64,000 nucleotides of DNA, taken from CAZUYC01 sp964624475 (GTDB taxonomy: Bacteria > Myxococcota_A > UBA9160 > SMWR01). Shown here piece after piece: positions 43,927 to 51,487 of this stretch. The stretch spans positions 74,635 to 138,634 of the forward strand of contig CAZUYC010000069.1 in NCBI GenBank assembly GCA_964624475.1, given 5' to 3'. Position 1 is the first letter of the stretch. The number at the start of each line of letters is the position of its first letter. A program made the translations under genes and the position numbers. The notes under the pieces are model-generated. The model searched no databases. It was not told the origin of the DNA and saw nothing but the letters and a program-made list of their open reading frames with translations.

Positions 43927-44648
43927 GCGGCCGGGTGCTCGTGATCCCGGCGTTCCAGGAGGAGGCGCACCTCGGTCGGGTGCTCGAGGCGGTGGCGCGC
44001 GCGAGCTTGGACTGCGAGGTGGTGGTGATCGACGACGGCTCGCGCGACGCCACGGCGGCGGTCGCCGCGCGGGCCGGCGCGCGGGTGCTCCGCCACCCCT
44101 GGAACCTCGGCTACGGCGCGGCGCTCCAGACCGGCTACAAGTTCGCACTCGAACGCGGAGCGTCGTTCCTGGTGCAGATGGACGCCGACGGGCAGCACGA
44201 TCCGGCGGACATCCCGTCCCTGCTGGCTGCCGTCGAGGGCGGCGAGTGCGATCTCGTCGTCGGCTCCCGCTTCCTCGGGAGCGGCGAATACCGGATGGGC
44301 GCGTTGCGGACTTTCGGGCGGCGCGTCTTCCAGGCGATCGCCCGCGTCGCCGGGCTCGAGCTCACCGATCCCACCTCGGGCTTCCAGGCGATGAACCGCC
44401 GCGTGCTCGAGATCTACGCGCGCGACTTCTTCCCGACCGACTACCCGGACCTCGACGTGCTGCTCACCGCCTGGCGCGACGGGCTGCGCGTCGGGGAGCG
44501 CCCCGTCCGGATGCGGCCGGGGACGCGCGCGTCCATGCTCCACGGCGGGCTGCGCTCGGTCTACTACGTCTACAAGATGCTGCTCTCCACCTCGACGGCC
44601 GCGCGCCGACGGGCGGAGGCTCGCGCCCCGGAGGCTCGCAGGCCATGA
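43923..44648 (+). CDS. Glycosyltransferase family 2 (polyprenyl-phosphate sugar synthase-like)
   Basis: 241 residues. GT-A fold: VIPAFQEEAHLGRVLEA, VVVIDDGSRDAT, the metal-binding VQMDADGQHDP and VVGSRFLGSGEY. The segment DPTSGFQAMNRRVLE is typical of dolichol/undecaprenyl-phosphate glycosyltransferases. It is coupled by ATGA to a DUF2304 protein, the standard partner of this subgroup. It likely charges a polyprenyl phosphate with a hexose at the cytoplasmic face for later use by GT-C enzymes. Confidence 0.92.
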   Translation: MSGRVLVIPAFQEEAHLGRVLEAVARASLDCEVVVIDDGSRDATAAVAARAGARVLRHPWNLGYGAALQTGYKFALERGASFLVQMDADGQHDPADIPSLLAAVEGGECDLVVGSRFLGSGEYRMGALRTFGRRVFQAIARVAGLELTDPTSGFQAMNRRVLEIYARDFFPTDYPDLDVLLTAWRDGLRVGERPVRMRPGTRASMLHGGLRSVYYVYKMLLSTSTAARRRAEARAPEARRP

Positions 44649-45073
44649 ACCCCACGCCGACCCCGGAGGAGCTCCGCGAGCTCTTCCTCAGCGCCTCGGA
44701 TCCGAGCACCGCGCGCGCCCTCGCGCTCGCGAGCAGCCTCACGCTCGTCGTGGCCGTGCTCTGGCTCGTGCGGCGGCGGAGCCTGCGCGAGGAGTACACG
44801 CCCATCTGGATGGGCGTCGCGGCGGCGCTCCTGCTGCTGAGCCTGCGCCTCGACCTCCTGCACGCCCTCACGCGCGTCACGGGAGCCTGGACCGCGAGCT
44901 CGCTGGTCTTCTTCCTGGGCGAGGTCTTCCTGGTCGCGATCTGCCTGAACTACGCCGTGCGCCTTTCGCGGGCGGGGCTGCAGATCAAGAACCTCGCCCA
45001 GGAGCTCGCGCTCGTGCGCGCGCGGATCGAGCGCCTGGAGGCGCCCGGGGCGCGATCGCCGGTCGATGGCTGA
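44645..45073 (+). CDS. DUF2304 small membrane protein
   Basis: 142 residues with three hydrophobic helices and a C-terminal coiled tail (LAQELALVRARIERLE). The pattern WLVRRRSLREEYTPIWMG, followed by a helix and a helix-plus-tail, matches DUF2304, which typically lies directly after a GT2 polyprenyl-phosphate sugar synthase and is thought to assist it. It overlaps the GT2 gene by 4 nt (ATGA) and the deacetylase gene by 8 nt. Confidence 0.88.
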   Translation: MNPTPTPEELRELFLSASDPSTARALALASSLTLVVAVLWLVRRRSLREEYTPIWMGVAAALLLLSLRLDLLHALTRVTGAWTASSLVFFLGEVFLVAICLNYAVRLSRAGLQIKNLAQELALVRARIERLEAPGARSPVDG

Positions 45074-45914
45074 GGCTCCGCCCTTCCTGTTCAGCATCGA
45101 CCTCGAGGACGTCCGGAGCATGATCCCGGACGGCGAGCGCTATGCCGAGCGCGTCCCGGCGCTGGTGGTGCGCTACCTGGAGCTCCTCGACCGCTGCCGC
45201 GCGCGCTGCACCTTCTTCACCGTGGGCGATGTCGCCCGCCGCTACCCGTCGCTCGTCCGCGACCTCGTCGCGAAGGGCCACGAGATCGCCTGCCACGGGA
45301 GCGACCACGTGCCCCTCGACCGGCTGGGCCGCGCGCGCTTCCGGGACGACTGCCTGCGCAACCTCGAGGACCTGGCAAGGGCCGGCTGCAGCGCGGTGCG
45401 GGGCTTTCGCGCGCCGGTCCACTCGCTGACGGAGCAGACCCGCTGGGCGTGGGAGGTGCTGGCGGAGCTCGGGATCCGCTACTCGAGCTCGGTCCTGCCC
45501 GCGCGCCATCCCTTCTACGGCTGGCCCGGCTTCGCGCGCGGCTGCACGCGCACCGAGTGCGGCGTCTGGGAGCTCCCGCTCTCCCTCGCGCGCCTGCCCG
45601 GGCTCGATGTCCCCTTCGCCGGCGGCGTCTACCTGCGCGTGCTCCCCTTCCCGGTGGTGCGTTCGCTCTTCCGGCGCGAGATCCGGGGCGGACGCCCCGT
45701 GATCGGCTACGCCCACCCCTTCGACATCGATCTCGAGCAGGAGCGCTTCGTGCACCCGGAGCTCGGCGGGAGCCGCCTCTACCACCACCTCATGTACTGG
45801 AACCGCAAGGGAATGCTCGCGCGGATCGAGCGCCTCGCGGCGCTCGGCGCGCCGATCGTCCCCTACGCCGAGTACGTGGCCCGACTCCCCGAGGCGGCGG
45901 CGACCGGCGCATGA
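45066..45914 (+). CDS. NodB-type polysaccharide deacetylase
   Basis: 282 residues. NodB-homology motifs are FSIDLEDV (catalytic/metal Asp), TFFTVGDVA, ACHGSDHVPL (metal His-x3-His/Asp type site) and GFRAPVHSL. Later, GYAHPFDIDLEQE matches the DUF3473-like C-terminal region of the XDH-type exopolysaccharide deacetylase group. It should remove N- or O-acetyl groups from a glycan or lipid-linked sugar. No signal peptide is visible, so it probably acts in the cytoplasm or at the membrane. Coupled in the operon. Confidence 0.9.
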   Translation: MAEAPPFLFSIDLEDVRSMIPDGERYAERVPALVVRYLELLDRCRARCTFFTVGDVARRYPSLVRDLVAKGHEIACHGSDHVPLDRLGRARFRDDCLRNLEDLARAGCSAVRGFRAPVHSLTEQTRWAWEVLAELGIRYSSSVLPARHPFYGWPGFARGCTRTECGVWELPLSLARLPGLDVPFAGGVYLRVLPFPVVRSLFRREIRGGRPVIGYAHPFDIDLEQERFVHPELGGSRLYHHLMYWNRKGMLARIERLAALGAPIVPYAEYVARLPEAAATGA

Positions 45915-46762
45915 TCGAGATCCGCCCGACCGACACCTCGGCCGCGGGGCTCGAGCCGGTGGCGGCGCTCTTGCGGCGGCGCTTCCCGCGCGCCGCGCAG
46001 GTCTCGGCGGCCTACCTCGGGTGGACCTACCGCGAGAATCCCGAGGGGCCCGCCTTCGCGTTCGACGCGTGCGACGGGGAGCGGCTCGTCGCGCACTTCG
46101 CCGCGACGCCCCTGCGCGCCCGCGTCGAGGGGACCCTGGAGCCGGGCCTGCTCACGCAGCACGCGGCGACCGAGGTCGGCTTCGAGAGCCTGGGGCTCTT
46201 CCAGGCCCTGGTCCAGCGCGCGCTCGCGGCGGGCGCCGAGCGGGGATTCGGGCACGCCATCGCGCTCGCCAACGCGCACAGCCGCTTCGCGTTCGCCGAG
46301 CGGCTCGGCTTCCGGATGATCCGCCCGCTCGAGGTGCGGATCGGAATCGGGCCCGGGCCGGAGCCGGCGGGGTACTCGGCGACCTCGTGGGAGCGTGTCT
46401 GGGATGCGCGCTCGCTCGGCTGGCGACTGGCGCGCCCGGACCGCCCCTACCGCGCGGTCGTGCGGGGCACGCGGGCACGCGTGCTCTGCGCCAGCGGATA
46501 CCCCGGGATCCAGGCGGAGCTCTGCTCGCTCCCCGCGGCGGAGCTGCCCGCGGGCCTGCCCCCGCCGCCGCGCTTCCCCGGCCTCCGCGTGTGGCTCGGC
46601 CTCGACCCCGACCTGCGCTGGACCTGGCGCGCCTTTGCACCCGTGCCGGCGGCGCTGCGGCCCGCTCCGCTCCACTTCGCGTTCCGCGATCTGCGCGGGG
46701 GCGACCGCGCGCCCGACGCCGCGCGGCTCCGGGTGGCGGCCATCGACTTCGACGCGTACTGA
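45911..46762 (+). CDS. GNAT-like acyltransferase
   Basis: 283 residues. YLGWTYRENPEGPAFAF, FAATPLRARVEG and GFGHAIALANAHSRFAFAE form a GNAT-like fold with the acetyl-CoA-loop region near 110, and LGFRMIRPLEVRIG ends the core. A C-terminal half of unknown type is attached. It probably acetylates an amino sugar or another building block. ATGA overlap with the deacetylase gene links the two; together they could set the acyl state of a sugar. Confidence 0.75.
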   Translation: MIEIRPTDTSAAGLEPVAALLRRRFPRAAQVSAAYLGWTYRENPEGPAFAFDACDGERLVAHFAATPLRARVEGTLEPGLLTQHAATEVGFESLGLFQALVQRALAAGAERGFGHAIALANAHSRFAFAERLGFRMIRPLEVRIGIGPGPEPAGYSATSWERVWDARSLGWRLARPDRPYRAVVRGTRARVLCASGYPGIQAELCSLPAAELPAGLPPPPRFPGLRVWLGLDPDLRWTWRAFAPVPAALRPAPLHFAFRDLRGGDRAPDAARLRVAAIDFDAY

Positions 46763-46833
46763 GCGCCGCGTTCGGCCGGCGCGGCGGCGATCCTGCGCCG
46801 CCCGGGCGACCCGGCGTGGTACCCTCGTCGGCC

Positions 46834-47595
46834 ATGCGCCATCTGGTCGTGCTGCCGACGTACAACGAGGCCGAGAACGTGCTCGGCCTCGCCGCCGAAG
46901 TCCTCGCCGTCGACGCGTCGCTCGAGATCCTGGTCGTCGACGACGCGAGCCCGGACGGCACGGGGGACCTGGTCGAGCGGGCGGGCCGCGACGAGCCCCG
47001 GCTTCGCCTGCTGCGCCGGCCCGGGAAGCTCGGGCTCGGCACCGCGTACCTCGCGGGCTTCCGCCACGGGCTCGAGCGCGACTACGATCGGATCCTCACC
47101 ATGGACTGCGACCGCAGCCACCACCCGCGGCACGTCCCCGCGCTGCTCGCCGCAACGGTCGATGCGGACCTCGCGATCGGCTCCCGCTACGTCGCCGGCG
47201 GCGGGATCCTGAACTGGCCCCGGCACCGCCGCGCGCTCTCCGCGTTCGCGAACCTCTACGCCCGCACGCTGCTGCGGCTCCCGATCCGCGACTGCACCTC
47301 GGGCTTCCGCTGCTACCGGACCGAGGCGCTGGCCGCGGTCGACCCGTTCGGGATCCGCTCCTCGGGCTACTCCTTCCTCGAGGAGCTGGCCTGGCGCGTC
47401 CATCGCTGCGGCTTCCGGATCGTCGAGGTGCCGATCGTCTTCGAGCAGCGCAGCGCCGGCGTCTCGAAGATCGACTCCTCGGAGATCTGGCGGGCGGCGT
47501 GGCACGTGCTCGCGACGGCGCTGCGCTCCGCGCCGATCCCGGCGCAGGTATCGGCACTCTCCCACGGCGATGGCGGCGCGAACCCGCGGCCGTGA
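46834..47595 (+). CDS. Glycosyltransferase family 2 (dolichol-phosphate mannose synthase-like)
   Basis: 253 residues. VVLPTYNEAENV, ILVVDDASPDGTG, ILTMDCDRSHHPRHVP and GFRCYRTEAL are the hallmarks of DPM1/polyprenol-phosphate mannosyltransferases. It lacks C-terminal membrane helices, so it is a soluble or peripheral enzyme. It would make polyprenyl-P-mannose or a similar donor for GT-C enzymes. TACCCT (46820-46825) ends 8 nt before the ATG, so a leaderless promoter is likely. The following SGNH gene overlaps by 26 bp. Confidence 0.92.
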   Translation: MRHLVVLPTYNEAENVLGLAAEVLAVDASLEILVVDDASPDGTGDLVERAGRDEPRLRLLRRPGKLGLGTAYLAGFRHGLERDYDRILTMDCDRSHHPRHVPALLAATVDADLAIGSRYVAGGGILNWPRHRRALSAFANLYARTLLRLPIRDCTSGFRCYRTEALAAVDPFGIRSSGYSFLEELAWRVHRCGFRIVEVPIVFEQRSAGVSKIDSSEIWRAAWHVLATALRSAPIPAQVSALSHGDGGANPRP

Positions 47596-48856
47596 AGCCT
47601 TCGCCTGGGCCGCGCTGGCGGTCCTGACCTGGGCCGCGATCGAGGCGCTCTGCGCGGGGACGCTCATGGCACTCGTGCGCCTGCGTGGGGCGGAGCTTCC
47701 GTCGGCCGCTCCGTTCCGCCTCGAAGCGGCCCCGCGCGCCCGCCTCAAGCGGATCCTCGCCGGACGCGAGCCCTACTACCCCTTCGATGCCGAGCTCGGG
47801 TGGACGGTCCGACCGAACGGACGCCTGCCGCTCTACCGCGCCAACTCGCAGGGGATCCGCGCCGACGTCGAATACGCGCCCGAGCCGCCGCCCGGCGTGC
47901 TGCGGATCGCCGCCTTCGGCGACTCCTTCGTGCACGGCACCGAGGTCGGGAACGCGGACACCTGGCCGGCGCGGCTCGCGGCGCTGCGCCCGGGCCTCGA
48001 GGTGCTGAATTTCGGCGTCGGCGGCTACGGCGTCGACCAGGCCTGGCTGCGCTGGCGGCGAGACGGACGCCCCTTCTCGCCCGCGATCGTGCTGATCGGC
48101 TTCATGACCGAGGACGTCCACCGCAGCGTGAACCGCTTCCGCCCCTTCCAGGCGCCCCGCCACCTGGAGCCGCGTGCCAAGCCGCGCTTCGCGCTGCGCG
48201 AAGGCCGGCTGGTGCTGCTCCCGAACCCGCTCCCCGGCCTCGACGCCTACCGCGAGCTGCTCGCCCGCGAGCCGGAGGTGATCGAGCGCATCGGCGAGGA
48301 CGACGCCTTCTACGAGGCGCTCTGGCAGCCGGCGCCCCTCGCGGCGCTCCCGTCGGCCCGCCTGCTGCGCTTCGCGCGGCACTCCTTGTCGCCGACCCGC
48401 ACGCTGGTCGACGGCCGCCTGAACCCGCGCTCCGAGGCCTTCGAGGTGACCGCGCGCGTGATCGAAGCCTTCCACGACGAGGCGCTCGCGGAAGGATCGC
48501 TCCCGGTGGTGGTGCTGCTCCCGACGCGGACCGACTTCGAGCGCCGGCGCGAGGGGCGCGAGGACGCGCGGGCTCCGCTGCGCGATCGCCTCGAGGGCGG
48601 GGGCATCGCGACACTGGACGCGCTCGACTGCTTCGAGCGGCCTCGCATCCTCCGTACGCTCGTCTTCATGAAGGGCGGCCACTACGGGGCGCCGACCAAC
48701 CGCGTGGTGGCCCGCTGCCTCCTCGAGGCCTTCGGCCGGCGGGGTTGGCTCTCTGGCGCCGGGGTCGACCGCGCGATCGCGGCGAGTAGAGCCGCAATGC
48801 AAACTCGAGATGTGCGGGGGTGGGGAGGTCCAGCGGGGAGTGGCCCTCCCGATTGA
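47570..48856 (+). CDS. Membrane-anchored SGNH-like hydrolase
   Basis: 428 residues. One N-terminal anchor (about 9-30) is followed by an SGNH-type domain: AFGDSFVHGTEVGN (Ser block) and VLNFGVGGYGVDQAWL (Gly block), then VVVLLPTRTDFER. The block V region reads FMKGGHYGAPTNR: the His is present, but the usual Asp three residues before it is not obvious. Its stop codon lies inside the left arm of a 60-nt inverted repeat. Activity uncertain; a glycan or lipid esterase or acyltransferase role fits context. Confidence 0.82.
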   Translation: MAARTRGREAFAWAALAVLTWAAIEALCAGTLMALVRLRGAELPSAAPFRLEAAPRARLKRILAGREPYYPFDAELGWTVRPNGRLPLYRANSQGIRADVEYAPEPPPGVLRIAAFGDSFVHGTEVGNADTWPARLAALRPGLEVLNFGVGGYGVDQAWLRWRRDGRPFSPAIVLIGFMTEDVHRSVNRFRPFQAPRHLEPRAKPRFALREGRLVLLPNPLPGLDAYRELLAREPEVIERIGEDDAFYEALWQPAPLAALPSARLLRFARHSLSPTRTLVDGRLNPRSEAFEVTARVIEAFHDEALAEGSLPVVVLLPTRTDFERRREGREDARAPLRDRLEGGGIATLDALDCFERPRILRTLVFMKGGHYGAPTNRVVARCLLEAFGRRGWLSGAGVDRAIAASRAAMQTRDVRGWGGPAGSGPPD

Positions 48857-49074
48857 CTCCGCTCGCCTTCGGCTCGCTGCGCGCTCCGCGCTGCCGCGCT
48901 CCGCTTGCGAAGAGCCCGCCCGGAAGACGGTGCAGGTGGTGCGTGGCTTGGCCTATCCCCGGGTCGTGTCGTAGGCCGACGTCGCATCACCGGGGGCGGC
49001 GTTCCGGAAAGCTGCTTCGCAAGCGAGGCGCGGCAGCGCCTCGCGCGCAGCGAGCCGCAGGCGAGCGGAGTCAA
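48853..49074. repeat. Inverted repeat, 60-nt arms, between convergent genes
   Basis: Arms 48853-48912 and 49015-49074 are reverse complements without gaps, with about 6 mismatches by eye, and enclose a 102-nt loop. Each arm contains the REP-like 20-mer (48862-48881 reversed, 49046-49065 forward). The element fills the gap between two convergent genes and could form a large hairpin acting as a bidirectional terminator, or be a nonautonomous MITE/REP pair. The remaining sequence to 49126 shows no gene. Confidence 0.7.
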
Positions 49075-49126
49075 TGAGGAAGTCCCCCTCCCGAAACGCC
49101 CCGCCCCCCGCACGCCTCGGTCTACG

Positions 49127-49615
49127 TTACTTCCCCAGCGCCTCGAGAACGGACTCGGCGCTGCTCGCCTCGAACTTCATCGGCTTCTCGACGAAGAGGC
49201 CCTTCACGACCCCGTCCTGCACGATCATCGCATAGCGCTGCGAGCGCGTGCCCATCCCGAAGCCCGAGCCGTCGAAGGCCAGGCCCACGGCGTTCGAGAA
49301 CTCGGCGTTGCCGTCCGCGACGAGCAGCACCTTGTCCCCGGCGCTCTGCGCCTTGGCCCAGGCGCCCATCACGAAGGCGTCGTTCACCGACAGGCAGACG
49401 ACGCGGTCGACGCCCTTCTTCTTGAACTCGTCCGCCCGCTCGATGAAGCCCGGGAGATGCTTCGCGGAGCAGGTCGGGGTGAAAGCGCCCGGCAGCGCGA
49501 AGAGCACCACGCGCTTGCCGCCGAAGAGCTCGCGCGTCGTGACGTCCTTGATCCCGTCGGCCGTCATGGTCTTGAGGGTCACGTCGGGGATCTTCTCGCC
49601 CACCTTGATCGCCAT
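49127..49615 (-). CDS. Peroxiredoxin (Prx5/type II family)
   Basis: 162 residues. The peroxidatic cysteine motif is PGAFTPTCSAKHLPGF, followed by VVCLSVNDAFVMGAW. Residues GLFVEKP-like and GKYxxx-like are replaced by VVKGLFVEKPMKFEASSAES. It should reduce H2O2 and organic peroxides in the cytoplasm with a thiol donor. GGAGG stands 7 nt before the ATG. No regulator is adjacent. It lies opposite the porin gene with a 309-nt shared upstream region. Confidence 0.93.
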   Translation of the reverse strand: MAIKVGEKIPDVTLKTMTADGIKDVTTRELFGGKRVVLFALPGAFTPTCSAKHLPGFIERADEFKKKGVDRVVCLSVNDAFVMGAWAKAQSAGDKVLLVADGNAEFSNAVGLAFDGSGFGMGTRSQRYAMIVQDGVVKGLFVEKPMKFEASSAESVLEALGK

Positions 49616-49834
49616 CGCAGTCCTCCATGGCCGGATCCTCGCAGGCCCGACGGCGACCGGCCGCGCCGTGCGGGAGGCGTAGGATAGGGCATCCGCCGCG
49701 AACGCGGTTTCGACCCGGCCCCGCCCGGCCGCCCGAGGCCCGTGACGGATCGGGGACGCCCGCGGGAGGATCCGCTCCCGCCAGGATCGCTCCCGGCGCC
49801 CCGCGGCGTGTATTTTCGCGCGACCGTGCAGGAC

Positions 49835-49856
49835 CCGTCACCGACCCGTCACCGAT
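49835..49856 (+). promoter_or_regulatory. Possible Pho-box-like tandem 11-bp repeat
   Basis: CCGTCACCGAC (49835-49845) is directly repeated as CCGTCACCGAT (49846-49856). The arrangement, two 11-bp units each with a 7-bp core plus a 4-bp spacer, is that of PhoB sites (core CTGTCAT), and the core here matches at 5 of 7 positions. It lies upstream of a phosphate-porin-like gene. A weak -10-like TACTAC lies at 49863-49868. Confidence 0.4.
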
Positions 49857-49924
49857 TCCGCCTACTACAGGAGCAGGTCCCATGGGGGGGCCCGCATTCC
49901 CACCTTCACGAGGAGCTTCATCCG

Positions 49925-51391
49925 ATGAGAACCCTTGCACTCACGAGCGGCAGGCGGCGCCTGGCCGCAGCGTTCCTCTTCGCGGCGGGCCTCGCGCTCG
50001 CCGGCCCGGCCGCGGCCGACGCAGTTGCTGGGGCGGCGGACGGCAGCGTGGTCGAGAAGCTGCTCGACATCCTGCTCCAGCAGAAGAGCATCACGAAGGG
50101 CCAGTACGACGCCCTCCTCGAGGAGGCCCGGCAGGAGGAGGCCGCGGCCCGGATGGCCGAGGCGGCGAAGGCGTCGGAGACCGCCCCGGTCGCCGCGGGC
50201 CCTCCGGCGTGGGACTTCAAGTGGGACAACGGCTTCAACCTCGCGCGCGAGGACGGGGCCTTCAAGCTCAAGTTCGGCGGACGCCTCCAGCTCGACGGCG
50301 CGGTGATCTCGGAGAGCGATGGGCTCAGCCAGGATCTGCGCGACCTCGGCGGCGAGGGCCAGGGCGCCGGGGTCGAGTTCCGCCGCGCCCGGATCTTCTT
50401 TGAGGGAACCGTCTACGAGCGCCTCTTCTTCCGCGCCCAGTACGACTTCGCGGACGGGAATCCGGCCTTCAAGGACGTGTACATGGGCCTGAAGGGCCTC
50501 GGTCCGGTCGGGAGCATCCAGGTCGGGCAGTTCAAGGAGCCCTTCTTCCTCGACGAGCAGACGAGCTCCAACTACATCACGTTCATGGAGCGGCCGCTCG
50601 GTAACGCCTTCTTCCCGGACCGCAACGTCGGCGCGATGGCGTTCAACAACCTGGCCGACAAGCGCGTCCTCTGGCAGCTCGGCGTCTTCAACGACACGGA
50701 CAACTTCGGAGACGACTTCAGCAGCTTCACCCGCACCGACTGGGACGCGGCTGCGCGGATCACGGGCCTGCCGATCTGGAAGGACGAGGGAAGCCACTAC
50801 CTCCACCTCGGGGCGGACTACGTCCACCGCTTCCGCGGCAGCGACTCGGTGAGCTTCAGCCAGCGCCCCGAATCGCACCAGGCGGACAGCTTCGTCGCGA
50901 CGCCCACGCTGAGCGCGAGCGGCACCGACCTCTTCGACGGCGAGCTGGCCTACGTCCACGGCCCCTTCGCCCTCCAGAGCGAGTACACGCACTCGCTCGT
51001 GAACGGCGAAGACGGCCAGGGCAACGTCGGCTTCTGGGGCGCCTACGCGCAGGTGAGCTACTTCCTGACCGGCGAGCACAAGGTCTACGAGCCGGAATAC
51101 GGCCGCTTCGGGCGCGTCAAGCCGAAGGCCAACTTCAACCCCGCGCAGGGTGGCTGGGGCGCCTGGGAGATCGCGGCCCGCTACTCGTACCTGGACCTCG
51201 ACGACCGCAACGTCGAGGGCGGAAAGCTCTCGGACGTGACGGCCGCGATCAACTGGTACCTGTACCCGAACGCCCGGATCATGCTCAACTACATCCACGC
51301 GGACGTCTCGGATCGCCAGGCGGCGGCACCCGTCTACAGCGTCGGCGGCACGGGGAACATCGTGCAGACCCGCTTCCAGATCGACTTCTAG
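49925..51391 (+). CDS. OprP/OprO-like phosphate-selective porin
   Basis: 488 residues. A signal peptide ends ...AGPAAADA. A short helical/coiled segment (KLLDILLQQKSITKGQYDAL) precedes a 16-strand beta-barrel with aromatic-rich strands (for example FRAQYDFADGNPAFKDVYM). The last residue is Phe (QTRFQIDF), the outer-membrane assembly signal. Homology type is the OprO/OprP phosphate- or polyphosphate-selective porin, although many members are of unknown selectivity. AGGAG lies 9 nt upstream of the ATG, and an 11-bp tandem repeat resembling a Pho box lies about 70 nt upstream. Confidence 0.88.
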   Translation: MRTLALTSGRRRLAAAFLFAAGLALAGPAAADAVAGAADGSVVEKLLDILLQQKSITKGQYDALLEEARQEEAAARMAEAAKASETAPVAAGPPAWDFKWDNGFNLAREDGAFKLKFGGRLQLDGAVISESDGLSQDLRDLGGEGQGAGVEFRRARIFFEGTVYERLFFRAQYDFADGNPAFKDVYMGLKGLGPVGSIQVGQFKEPFFLDEQTSSNYITFMERPLGNAFFPDRNVGAMAFNNLADKRVLWQLGVFNDTDNFGDDFSSFTRTDWDAAARITGLPIWKDEGSHYLHLGADYVHRFRGSDSVSFSQRPESHQADSFVATPTLSASGTDLFDGELAYVHGPFALQSEYTHSLVNGEDGQGNVGFWGAYAQVSYFLTGEHKVYEPEYGRFGRVKPKANFNPAQGGWGAWEIAARYSYLDLDDRNVEGGKLSDVTAAINWYLYPNARIMLNYIHADVSDRQAAAPVYSVGGTGNIVQTRFQIDF

Positions 51392-51412
51392 GAACAAGCG
51401 GTTTCCAGGGGC

Positions 51413-51444
51413 GGGGCGGAGCTGGCCTCCGCCGGCTCCGCCCC
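51413..51444. terminator. Hairpin after porin gene, terminator-like
   Basis: GGGGCGGAGC (51413-51422) pairs with GCTCCGCCCC (51435-51444) around a 12-nt loop, 21 bp after the porin stop. No T-tract follows, so it may be Rho-assisted or only a structural 3' end. It ends just before a -10-like TATGCT (51452-51457) in front of the aldehyde dehydrogenase gene. Confidence 0.4.
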
Positions 51445-51487
51445 GCTGCGGTATGCTGCCCGGCCCGGATCTAGGAGTGCCGCGCCG

